Shown here: one piece after another, positions 36,801-45,002 of the stretch
Layout of the letters: each line of letters starts with the position of its first letter
How positions within the stretch are numbered: position 1 is the stretch's first letter
IMG/VR virus record: IMGVR_UViG_3300040959_000894
Location: 1-63,323 of that record
Length of the DNA: 63,323 nt
Source of the DNA: a virus
Direction: 5' to 3' (one strand)
Notes under the pieces: model-generated
What the model was told of the DNA's origin: nothing
The model's input: the letters and a program-made list of their open reading frames with translations, nothing else
The model's database searches: none
Made by a program: the position numbers and the translations under genes

Positions 36801-39800
36801 GACGCAACTTCTTATGCCTATTTCCCAATATACTATGACTATAATGATAATGACTATTATGGTGATTTTGCTGGCAAGTCTGTTATGCATCAGATTGAAT
36901 TTGATACCGAAACACCAAATGCTCCAACGGCATCCGATGCCACAACAGGTGCAAGATTAATTCTTTATCCTATTGGATCAGGCAGAGATTACTCAATCGG
37001 TATCGAGAGTGACCATATGTGGTTCAACTCTGATGTTGGTTATAAATTCTATACCGACGGTGTAAACCACACGATTATTAATGCGGACAGGATTTCTCAC
37101 ACCGCAGAAATGCGTGCACCAGTATTTGTTGACTCAAACAATGTTTCTTACTTTGGTGACTTTGCATCAACTTCACGTATGAATGTTGTTCACCTAAATC
37201 AAATTCAAATGGACCAAACATCATATATTATTGACTCACCATCAGGTCAGTACGGTACTATCATGGTACAAGGTGGTAAAGGCGGTTACGCAGGTTATGC
37301 CATTGAAAATGACTGGGTATTTATGTCAGACAGCTTGTCCAATATGGGTCTTTATAACGATACTGATAATGAGTGGGTATTATATGCTAATAGAAACAGT
37401 TGGACTCGTTTGTATGGAAATGGTGTTCACCAAATTTCAGCAGAAGTCGGTTATGCTTTAGCACCGGTTCAAATGCGTTCACCAATTTATTATGATAGTG
37501 ACGATACTGCCTATCGCGGTGACTTTAATGCAAAATCTCGTATGAACCAGTTGGCACTCGGCAATGGCGGTGACTATATTGGTGGATCATATCCATTAGG
37601 AATTTGGCATAATAACAGATATCTTGCAGGTTTCCGTAACAGCAGTCTCTCGTTTACAAACAATGGTAATTACCCATGGATTGTCCACGATAATTATAAT
37701 TCAGGATCAGGTGATAGAGATGCCTTTATTATTCACTTCAACGGCATTGGCGATAAAGCACGTATCAATGAAGACGGCGATATGCTCATTGATGGCGAAA
37801 TGGCTGCCTCAAACTATAATCTAAACGCAGGAAATGAAAACATATCATTGAACCCAGTTTATGGGCCAGGCTTTGCCGAAACCATGGTATTTGACGGAAC
37901 TGAGTATTGGGAAAAGCGTGCAATCAAAGCATTACAAGGTGCTGAAAATGAACCTACCACTGTAACAAGTGAATACGTTAAAAATGGTAACGGCCCATTC
38001 TCTGCAACTTACGCACTAAGAACATCGGGATACCGTGATTTCTATTCTGATTATATTCCTGTTGAACCTGGCGAAGAAATTTACGGTGAGATTTCAGTAA
38101 GAACAATATCTGGTTCAGGCGGTGTTGTTTATTATGGTGTTGAAAGATACGATAAAGATAAAAAGCCAATTTCTGCTAATGCAGGCACCACGTACTTTGT
38201 TGCAAGTAACTCAAACCAAACATCTACTTCGTGGCAAACATACCGTGGATATACAACAATTCCAACAAGCCATACAGTTTATAATGGTTCTGACGGCGCA
38301 GGTTGTAAATACATTCGTATCCGTCTATTAATGAATCATAGCACAGGTGGTGCTCTTCGCGAGTACGGTCCACCAATTCTAAAACGCTCAAATATTCAAA
38401 ACCGTATCCGCACACCTGATAGCATTTATGCTGCAAGTATGATTGACTCTGATAATAATTCTTATTACGTTGATCCATCAAGCACATCTAAAATGAATAT
38501 AGTTGATGCTAGTAACTTTAGAGATAGAGATAATACTGCTTACTTTATGAACCCTGCTTCGGGCGGTAAGGTTGCAGGTTCTTGGGATTGGACAAACGGT
38601 TCAATTGAAAATCTAAACAATCTTTCATTCAATGACCCAGGTCCTCAAGAAGGTATTCGTTGGAAAGGCGGTAATGATTGGAAGATTTATGAATCTCCAA
38701 ATGATTTGTCAACCAACACCGGTGGTAATCTCCACTTCACAACAGGATCAGGTGCAGGAACATCACGTTTCCGTATTGAGTCTGATGGTGACACATTCAC
38801 TGGCCGTTATTCCCATGCTCAAAGATTTGTTGATTCAAACGATGGCAACTATTTTGTTGATCCTAATAGCCAATCAGTTTTACATAATGTAGAAATAAGA
38901 AATTACGGTTTAAGATTAAATCGTGCTTATACTCATAACAGTATATGGTTTAATGGCGGTACTGATACTAACCACGTTCTTTGGAACCATTATTATGGCG
39001 GACCTGGCGCTCGCGGCGCAGCTAATACTGGCTTTGATGGAATGTATTGGAATGTTTATCGTGGACTTCATCTCCGCGGTGGTTCAAGTGGTGCTCATAA
39101 TATAATTGTTGCACAGAACGATGGATCAAATGGTAACACCAATAAGGTTAAAATATATGCGCATAACGTAGTACAATTAGAAACAAGATCAGGTTATGCT
39201 ATCGCTCCTTCCCAAATGCGTTCACCAATTTTCTATGACTCAGACAACACAGTATACTATGGTGACTTTGCATCAACTTCACGTATGAATGTTATTCGTG
39301 TTAATCAAATTCAGCTTGATGGTTCGGAATACATAATTGACTCACCGTCAGGTGATTACGGTTCAATTAGAGTTGAAGGTGATAAAACAAGTACTTGGGC
39401 TGGTTATGCAATTCGTGATGACTGGGTCCTTATGTCAAATGGCTCAGGAGAAGTAGGTATCTATAACGATACACGCAACGAATGGATGACAAGATGGTTT
39501 GACAACGGCCGTACTGAATTGTATTATAATGGGCAGTGGGAAGAACAATCAGCAAGCGGTTATATGCGAGCTCGCGGTTCTTATCGAGCACCAATTTTCT
39601 ATGACCAAGATAATACAGGCTACTACGCAAACATGGCGAGTACCTCAGTATTTAATAACTTAACGCTGAATGGTTCACTAAGTACTGCAAGTACGGCGAC
39701 ATTCAATGGTATTATGTATATTGATAATGTGTTGGATTATGACGCAACTGCTGTTACAAGCTTAACAAATGCTCCTATTTCAACAAGAAACCGTGATACA

Positions 39801-42800
39801 AATGTAGGAACAACAAACACGTTCTTGCCACTTATACATACTACTGCTTTATATAGCTCAGGTTATAGAACTCATATGAACGTGGGTCTTTATAAAAGAG
39901 CAAGTGGTTGGGGTGATAATGATACCGGGATGTATGTTGCATTAGGTGGTAATGACTCTTATCCAACAAAACATTGGAAACTAACATACGGTCACCGTCT
40001 TTATAACTCAGACGGATATGTATCACAAAACGGTTCGTTCCGTGCACCGATATTCTATGATCTAGATAATACAGGTTATTATGGCAACTTTGCATCAACT
40101 TCACGTATGAACCAAATTAATGTTAATACCACATACCATGTTAGTGGTGGTATTGCTCATTTCCAAACATCAGCAGGAAACACTCGTGGGTATATTCAAT
40201 CTACTGATACTAATGATGCTCACTTAATTATTGCAACATCAGGTGGTGAGGATATCTCATTCCGTGATGGCGGTGTAGGTGGCCAATGGAATGTTATTAT
40301 GCGTGGCGATGGTCAGACGTTGTTCAATTCAAGAATTGATACACCGATTATGTATGACCGAAATAACACGTCTTATTACTCAAATCCGGCAAGTACTTCT
40401 CGTTTCAATGAAGTTCGTGCGAACTACTTTACAAATGATGGCGCTGTTTCTTCAAACGATCTCTTTGGGTTGTACTGGGATTCAGGAAGATCTACCGCGT
40501 ACGCAATTTACAGAGAAGCTGGTGGTTGGTCAAACCCATACCCAGATATGCGCATTGCTTTCCACACAGGTATTAAGTTTGGCGCATATTGGGGGTATCA
40601 AGGTATGCGTTTTTATAATGATTATAACATGGCTACTCAGGTTATGTCAATTAACAACGGTTCTGATCCTTTAGGTGCAAATAACGTCTATGTTAATAAT
40701 AACTTGCAAGCTGGCTCATCTTTAAGAGCACCAATCTTTTATGATAGTAACAACACAGGTTACTATGTAAATCCAAATGCAACATCTGAAATGGTTACAG
40801 TTCGTGCTGATAGGCTCGATATGCGTGACCGCGGTGACTTTGTCACGTTCTACGGTAATGATTCTGATTATCATAGTATTTCCTCACGTGATAACGGTGG
40901 TGGTATTTCTGATGATTTGAGATTTAACTCATATCACAACTTTTATTTTAATGCCGACTCAAATAACAATAACGGAAACGAATCTGGTATATATCTTGGA
41001 CAACATGGTGCCGGTACAGGTAATATTACAAACACTTGGGTATTCCAAGCAAGAAATGATGGTGTAACACAAGCATCAGGATCACTCCGAGCACCAATCT
41101 TTTATGACACAAATAATACTGGTTATTACCTTGATCCATCATCATCCTCTAACTTAAACACAAGTGTTCGTGCTAACGAATTCTATGCACGTAACTGGTT
41201 CCGTAACGATAACTCTGGTGAAGGTCTATATAACCAAGCAACAGGGCAACATTGGTATTCTGATGACGATGACTATTGGAACATTGGTGGTGGCTCTAGC
41301 GCAAACGGTATTAGGTTTAGAGATGAGTATGGTGGCACCGTTCGTGGCTATGTGTATGCCGACAATGGTAACAATATTGGTTTCCTTAATAACGGCGGCA
41401 GTTGGAGATTTAGAATTGTTAGCGCCGACTACGGACTGTTTGAAGGTTCATCGGCACGCGGCCAATTATGGTATGACTCAAATGATACCTTTGGTATGTT
41501 TAACGGCGGTTCAACAAACTCTACTCGTTTCCGTGGTGTGAACAACCAAACAATGTCTTACCTATCAATGCCTGGGCATACTCGTGATAGTGGTGAATAC
41601 TATCGTGCTCGTATTCGTATTACAAGTAACAGCGACTATTGGACAGGCGCCATGGGTTGGGGGACTCAGGATATGACCGGTGTTGTTGCTGACTGGGGTT
41701 CAGGATTTATTGACTCGTGGTCAAACCCTGCTAACCAGCCTTCAGGTACATCACACTGGGTCGGTGTTCAGGCATATCACTATTCAAACGGAACTAACCG
41801 CTATGGTTGGCAAATGGTTGGTGGACCAATTACAAACCTTCGGTTCCGCTCAACTTGGGGTAATTCGTTTAGATCTTGGAGAACAATTCCTGTACTTGAT
41901 GAAAACAGTACAAACGGCGGATCAATGTATGCAGGCCGTTATTACGACTCAAACAACACTTCTTATTACACAGACCCCGCATCAACTTCACGTATGGCTG
42001 ATTTGCTAATTAACTTCCTTCAGTTCAATGATGGTTGGGATATTTACGATGATGATTCTGATACATTAACAATTCGCTCTAATAACGACGACCACGGTGA
42101 AATTTATTACCGTGATAGTAATGGCACAGCCTGTGGTAGACACTATTGGGATGATGATGGATCAATTTTCTCAATGTACCACGATAATGGTGAAGCAATT
42201 CTCTATGCTGATGAAGATTATATTACCTACATTTATTATAACGGTACTTGGGAAGGTCGTACAAGATCTGGCTATTTTGAAGCACGCGGGTCATTCCGTG
42301 CGCCAATTTTCTATGACCAAAACAATACAGGCTATTACACAGACCCAGCATCAACTTCACGTATGAATGGCATTAACGCCAACATTTATTCTTTGAATGA
42401 TGGTTGGGATTGGTACGATGATGATGCAGATACTTGCTCAATCCGTTCAAACAACAACGACCATGGTGAAATTTATTACCGCGACTCGGACGGTACTGCG
42501 TGTGGACGGCATTATTGGGATGATGACGGTTCTATTTTCTCGATGTACCATGACAATGGTGAAGCAATTATCTATGCTGATCAAGATTATATTACATATA
42601 TTTACTACAATGGTACCTGGGAAGGCAGAACTCGTTCGTCATACTTTGAAGCTCGTGGTTCATTCCGTGCTCCAATTTTCTATGACCAAAATGACACCAC
42701 ATATTACACTAATCCCGCCGGCACGTCATTAATGAATGGGATCAATTCTTATGGTGCTATTCAGTGTGATGAGAATATTACAGCATATGTTGATTTCTCG

Positions 42801-43160
42801 GATATCCGCTATAAAGAAGATGTTGAAGTTATTGATAATGCTGTTGAAAAGGTAATGTCACTTGATGGTATCACTTATAAATATATCGACCGTGATGGCC
42901 GACATACCGGCGTTATCGCTCAACAAGTTGAAAAAGTTTTACCAGGTATTGTTTATGAGATTGACACACTCGATCCAAATGATGCTGGCGGTGGTAAACG
43001 TAAAGCAGTTAACTATGGTAACATGGTTGGACTACTTATTGAGTCAACAAAAGAGCAGCAGGAAACAATAAATAAACAACAAAAGCAAATAGATGAGCAG
43101 AAAAAAGCCATTGACAAATTGACAGAAATGGTTACAATGCTCATGAGCAATAAAGAATAA
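33801..43160 (+). CDS. Giant tail fibre with ~21 FYD-type repeats and S74 C-terminus (3119 aa)
   Basis: The start is GTG with a GGGGAGAG RBS upstream. The N-terminus MADKKFIVKHGLQTQNN is the conserved head of marine T4-like fibres. The body has about 21 copies of a ~20-aa motif best written (A)PIFYDxNNTxYYxxPASTSRM, spaced by variable beta domains. Early copies are of type VDADDNTYLVDP, late ones FYDQNNTGYYTDP. Near the end two 123-aa units are nearly identical in protein. The C-terminal 120 residues are an S74 chaperone: SDIRYKEDV with Ser3000 and Lys3005, GVIAQQVEKVLPG, YGNMVGLLIE, then a long coiled coil of Gln/Lys heptads. Self-cleavage before Ser3000 is expected from the family. Most likely the principal long tail fibre. 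Confidence 0.85.
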   Translation: MADKKFIVKHGLQTQNNVVVGTTTDDGTNKLQVTGPSKLSGQLTVQQSTGSTPSIDIFNDAGLLNNPIVARFRGEAQDSMEIQYISAGDYKLTNTGQDNSIIFYDGTPGIQILYNDVVDLEFDSGGIDFKREPTYLGNVFWNAGNDGTGSGLDADLLDALDSTQFVRSDTDDTLDGSYVITGNLTVQGATTTVESETVLIADNLLTLNSNFTSGTPTENAGWEVLRGDLNSSSLQWDETNDWFKLISAGTDLGRIITTADEGSGNSFDADTVDGLEAEQFLRSDADDTATGNITIEGNLTIGDNVGGARINLDGSGTNGVLYSNNGVIGFLKPDQNYGAQLNTSFDWVVDNNIVAKQFVDADDNTYLVDPASGSVLASISIDDYVSHNGDLNSYFGFDADDSWVLYLNGVKQIDVSTTGTEITGTITSTGDAIAPRFVDADDNSYLVDPAGDSVLHSVGLDDDLFHNGDTDTKISFNTDQIDLATGGTSRLEISNTAVTASVDVKAPRYLDSDDNTYLGDFAGTSVMNTIGIDSDLFHNGDTDTKLSFDTDTIDLDTGGATRLEITNSAVTSSVDLIAPRLLDSDNNAYLVNPSGTSVINDIGIDDDLFHNGDTDTKLSFGTDQIDLSTGGAVRVQITDAATTFTNNVIINDYIKHNGDPDTYFGYDSDDNFELVVGGTKTLDSSSTALQTGVNFGINVAPTSPLSVKQASTMGPNPFAATNRYADFSDGNTTDFSIRGDQFRNIYNVMEGDAGFYIIDSGANFTLSADTSTGDVIVGDQSAQYTVGDMTPLVGSNTNNKLHVNGSVQLNSNDDAYVVGNGTASFFKNNELGFGQGGGFYMTDANDVKVRNGKNISTAGNMYAEIYYDYTDTAYKGEFAGTSVMNQIQLDDYIIHKGDTNNYFGFDAADQQVFYTGGTRRAVINNTYAQIDHEIRAPIFKDSADTDYSWNPNTNSAHRFSTPTGRVDIGPMDATYSHFDTDRARFFFNKPTYHDGGAYAFDATSYAYFPIYYDYNDNDYYGDFAGKSVMHQIEFDTETPNAPTASDATTGARLILYPIGSGRDYSIGIESDHMWFNSDVGYKFYTDGVNHTIINADRISHTAEMRAPVFVDSNNVSYFGDFASTSRMNVVHLNQIQMDQTSYIIDSPSGQYGTIMVQGGKGGYAGYAIENDWVFMSDSLSNMGLYNDTDNEWVLYANRNSWTRLYGNGVHQISAEVGYALAPVQMRSPIYYDSDDTAYRGDFNAKSRMNQLALGNGGDYIGGSYPLGIWHNNRYLAGFRNSSLSFTNNGNYPWIVHDNYNSGSGDRDAFIIHFNGIGDKARINEDGDMLIDGEMAASNYNLNAGNENISLNPVYGPGFAETMVFDGTEYWEKRAIKALQGAENEPTTVTSEYVKNGNGPFSATYALRTSGYRDFYSDYIPVEPGEEIYGEISVRTISGSGGVVYYGVERYDKDKKPISANAGTTYFVASNSNQTSTSWQTYRGYTTIPTSHTVYNGSDGAGCKYIRIRLLMNHSTGGALREYGPPILKRSNIQNRIRTPDSIYAASMIDSDNNSYYVDPSSTSKMNIVDASNFRDRDNTAYFMNPASGGKVAGSWDWTNGSIENLNNLSFNDPGPQEGIRWKGGNDWKIYESPNDLSTNTGGNLHFTTGSGAGTSRFRIESDGDTFTGRYSHAQRFVDSNDGNYFVDPNSQSVLHNVEIRNYGLRLNRAYTHNSIWFNGGTDTNHVLWNHYYGGPGARGAANTGFDGMYWNVYRGLHLRGGSSGAHNIIVAQNDGSNGNTNKVKIYAHNVVQLETRSGYAIAPSQMRSPIFYDSDNTVYYGDFASTSRMNVIRVNQIQLDGSEYIIDSPSGDYGSIRVEGDKTSTWAGYAIRDDWVLMSNGSGEVGIYNDTRNEWMTRWFDNGRTELYYNGQWEEQSASGYMRARGSYRAPIFYDQDNTGYYANMASTSVFNNLTLNGSLSTASTATFNGIMYIDNVLDYDATAVTSLTNAPISTRNRDTNVGTTNTFLPLIHTTALYSSGYRTHMNVGLYKRASGWGDNDTGMYVALGGNDSYPTKHWKLTYGHRLYNSDGYVSQNGSFRAPIFYDLDNTGYYGNFASTSRMNQINVNTTYHVSGGIAHFQTSAGNTRGYIQSTDTNDAHLIIATSGGEDISFRDGGVGGQWNVIMRGDGQTLFNSRIDTPIMYDRNNTSYYSNPASTSRFNEVRANYFTNDGAVSSNDLFGLYWDSGRSTAYAIYREAGGWSNPYPDMRIAFHTGIKFGAYWGYQGMRFYNDYNMATQVMSINNGSDPLGANNVYVNNNLQAGSSLRAPIFYDSNNTGYYVNPNATSEMVTVRADRLDMRDRGDFVTFYGNDSDYHSISSRDNGGGISDDLRFNSYHNFYFNADSNNNNGNESGIYLGQHGAGTGNITNTWVFQARNDGVTQASGSLRAPIFYDTNNTGYYLDPSSSSNLNTSVRANEFYARNWFRNDNSGEGLYNQATGQHWYSDDDDYWNIGGGSSANGIRFRDEYGGTVRGYVYADNGNNIGFLNNGGSWRFRIVSADYGLFEGSSARGQLWYDSNDTFGMFNGGSTNSTRFRGVNNQTMSYLSMPGHTRDSGEYYRARIRITSNSDYWTGAMGWGTQDMTGVVADWGSGFIDSWSNPANQPSGTSHWVGVQAYHYSNGTNRYGWQMVGGPITNLRFRSTWGNSFRSWRTIPVLDENSTNGGSMYAGRYYDSNNTSYYTDPASTSRMADLLINFLQFNDGWDIYDDDSDTLTIRSNNDDHGEIYYRDSNGTACGRHYWDDDGSIFSMYHDNGEAILYADEDYITYIYYNGTWEGRTRSGYFEARGSFRAPIFYDQNNTGYYTDPASTSRMNGINANIYSLNDGWDWYDDDADTCSIRSNNNDHGEIYYRDSDGTACGRHYWDDDGSIFSMYHDNGEAIIYADQDYITYIYYNGTWEGRTRSSYFEARGSFRAPIFYDQNDTTYYTNPAGTSLMNGINSYGAIQCDENITAYVDFSDIRYKEDVEVIDNAVEKVMSLDGITYKYIDRDGRHTGVIAQQVEKVLPGIVYEIDTLDPNDAGGGKRKAVNYGNMVGLLIESTKEQQETINKQQKQIDEQKKAIDKLTEMVTMLMSNKE
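42024..42761 (+). repeat. Tandem duplication of a 369-base (123-aa) unit
   Basis: Two adjacent copies with a 369-base period (unit boundary near 42392) encode almost the same protein (NDGWDxYDDD, GEIYYRDS, YWDDDGSIFSMYHDNGEA). Most nucleotide differences are at third codon positions, so the duplication is not recent and is under protein-level selection. Confidence 0.8.
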
Positions 43161-43163
43161 ATA
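43156..43163 (+). promoter_or_regulatory. Near-consensus late promoter AATAAATA
   Basis: One mismatch to TATAAATA, overlapping the stop codon of the fibre gene, 29 bases before the 43193 start. Position matches the exact promoters. Confidence 0.45.
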
Positions 43164-43192
43164 TAACTACAATCACAGACGGAGATTTAAAA

Positions 43193-43585
43193 ATGGCATT
43201 TACATATGAATGGTCGGTCGAAAGCCTTAAGGTAAAAGATGAGGTTAATATTGACGGCGAAACTAATACAAACGCTGTTGTTCAAACTTTTTGGAGAGTT
43301 AAAGGAACAGACGCAAATGGTGACGCAGGAGAGTTTGCAGGAGCAACACCTTTTACCGCGGCTAATGTACCAGCAGGAACATTTACAGCATTTGAAGATT
43401 TAACTGAAGCAGCTGTTATCGGTTGGATCAAAGCAGTTGTTAATGGTTCACCATCTTATAAAGCACACATTGATGAGCAAATTCAATTGCAAATTGATAG
43501 AGAAAATGAAGAAGAAGTTGCACCAAATGACTTGCCTTGGGCATCAGGCGAATCAGTAACGCCAGACCCTGAAGCCTTAGGATAA
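43193..43585 (+). CDS. Small conserved virion-associated protein, paralogue 1 (130 aa)
   Basis: A 130-aa protein starting MAFTYEWSVESLKVKDE. The layout is Y-E-W near the start, F-W-R-V-K-G-T-D, F-E-D-L-T-E-x-x-V-I-G-W-I-K-A and a C-terminal helix H-I-D-E-Q-I-Q-L-Q-I-D, followed by an acidic/proline tail. It shares this whole plan with the next gene, so the two are tandem duplicates. Proteins with this YEW...DLTEExVxxW pattern are common, as I recall, in cyanophage and other marine T4-like genomes beside fibre genes, without a known function (possibly DUF7936). Its position right after the largest fibre suggests a fibre accessory. Confidence 0.6.
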   Translation: MAFTYEWSVESLKVKDEVNIDGETNTNAVVQTFWRVKGTDANGDAGEFAGATPFTAANVPAGTFTAFEDLTEAAVIGWIKAVVNGSPSYKAHIDEQIQLQIDRENEEEVAPNDLPWASGESVTPDPEALG

Positions 43586-43597
43586 GGAAAGAACTAA

Positions 43598-43930
43598 ATG
43601 GTATATGAATGGAAAGTCGTAAAACTTGGAACAAAAAATCAGGTTAATAGTAACGGCGACACTCTTGAAAATGCCGTTATTGAAGTTAAGTGGAAAAAGA
43701 TCGGTACAGATTTAAGTGGTAATGAAGCAACATATTTGGGACGTACCACTTTGTCTGCCGTTGATACATCCGCTGACAGTTTTGTATCACTCGATTCCTT
43801 AACTGAAGAAACGGTTATCAATTGGGTGAAGGCAACGATAGACGAACCTCATGAGCAAATTATCAATCAAAAAATTCAACAAAAGATTGACAAATTGACT
43901 ATGACACAAAGAAACCCTGTTTGGGTTTAA
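43598..43930 (+). CDS. Small conserved virion-associated protein, paralogue 2 (110 aa)
   Basis: A shorter relative of the preceding protein: MVYEWKVVKLGTKNQVN aligns with the start of paralogue 1, V-K-W-K-K-I-G-T-D with F-W-R-V-K-G-T-D, and L-T-E-E-T-V-I-N-W-V-K-A with its LTE...GWIKA segment. It also ends in a charged helix (IINQKIQQKIDKL). It lacks the acidic proline-containing tail of paralogue 1. A GGAAAG RBS sits 12 bases downstream of the previous stop. No function can be assigned. Confidence 0.6.
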   Translation: MVYEWKVVKLGTKNQVNSNGDTLENAVIEVKWKKIGTDLSGNEATYLGRTTLSAVDTSADSFVSLDSLTEETVINWVKATIDEPHEQIINQKIQQKIDKLTMTQRNPVWV

Positions 43931-43959
43931 TTAAATAATGTTTATATTATGGAGGCATA

Positions 43960-45000
43960 ATGCACGATTTGCATATAGGTGGGCTGGCTACATACGCTCT
44001 TAAACGTGGCGGTGAAATACATCCTATTATTATTCCAAGAGAAGTATTAGGCGGCGAAGATACCGGCCTAATGAATCCTAGCATCTTTTTAGATGGTGAT
44101 AGGATGTTTGTTAATGTTCGCCATATCAATTATATCCTATATCACAGTGAAGGTAAAAAGTTTCCACATCAGTGGGGACCATTAGTTTATATACATCCTG
44201 AAGATGATGTTAAACTAGGAACACATAACATTCTATGCGAATACGATAAAGATTTCAAACTGCTGTCGGCAGGTCGAGTAAATATGGTTTTAGATACTAA
44301 ACCAACATGGAACTTTGTCGGCCTTGAGGATGCACGTTTATTTAAATGGGATGATAAAATGTACCTTTGCGGTGTTCGCCGTGATTGCTATGATGATAAA
44401 GGTACAGGACGTATGGAAATGTGCCACGTTGAACACGATGGTACTGAATGGAAAGAAATTAGTCGTCACCCAATTCCTGCACCAAATGGTGATAAATCAT
44501 ATTGTGAAAAGAATTGGATGCCTATTTTAGATATGCCTTGGCATTTTGTTAAATGGTCAAACCCAACTCAGGTTGTTAAATTTAACATTGAAGAAGGTAC
44601 TTGTGAGGATGCCGTTCAGTTAAGTGAAGACCAACGTGCTAATTTACAAAAAGATTTGCGCGGCGGTTCTCAGGTTATTCGTATTGATGATAATAAGCAA
44701 ATGGCATTTTGCCATGAAACAAATTTGCTCAAAGACTCTTTCTTTAGAAAAGATGGTAATTATGCACACCGTGTAGTTGTTTGGGATAATGATTGGAACA
44801 TTATACATACATCAAAAGAATTTCATTTTATGGGTACTTATTATGACCATGCAAAAAGTCAGGAATTTAATATTGAGTTTGTAACCGGTGTTACATTTAC
44901 CGAAACAGATATCTTAATCTCATTCGGTTTAAGTGATAACGCATCGTATATTTTGAAAATGCCAAAAGGCGTATTCTTTGATTTTTTAACTAAGGTATAA
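43960..45000 (+). CDS. Beta-propeller glycosidase/phosphorylase-like protein
   Basis: A 346-aa protein with features of five-bladed beta-propeller carbohydrate enzymes of the GH130/GH43 type: M-N-P-S-I-F near residue 45, G-L-E-D-A-R-L-F at ~121-128 followed by a D-D-K-M-Y strand, E-K-N-W-M-P at ~183, and an H-E-T near residue 250. Related domains act as phosphorylases or hydrolases on mannosides, and others sit beside glycosyltransferases in surface-polysaccharide loci. A strong GGAGG RBS lies 7 bases before the ATG. It is first of three enzyme-like genes (next start 2 bases after its stop). Catalysis is not proven by the sequence; a carbohydrate-binding role is also possible. Confidence 0.6.
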   Translation: MHDLHIGGLATYALKRGGEIHPIIIPREVLGGEDTGLMNPSIFLDGDRMFVNVRHINYILYHSEGKKFPHQWGPLVYIHPEDDVKLGTHNILCEYDKDFKLLSAGRVNMVLDTKPTWNFVGLEDARLFKWDDKMYLCGVRRDCYDDKGTGRMEMCHVEHDGTEWKEISRHPIPAPNGDKSYCEKNWMPILDMPWHFVKWSNPTQVVKFNIEEGTCEDAVQLSEDQRANLQKDLRGGSQVIRIDDNKQMAFCHETNLLKDSFFRKDGNYAHRVVVWDNDWNIIHTSKEFHFMGTYYDHAKSQEFNIEFVTGVTFTETDILISFGLSDNASYILKMPKGVFFDFLTKV

Positions 45001-45002
45001 CT

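Noticed and set aside
42876-42883. TATAAATA inside the S74 domain of the 3119-aa fibre
   Set aside because: Encodes the conserved T-Y-K-Y-I of the domain and is ~310 bases from the next start; probably chance.
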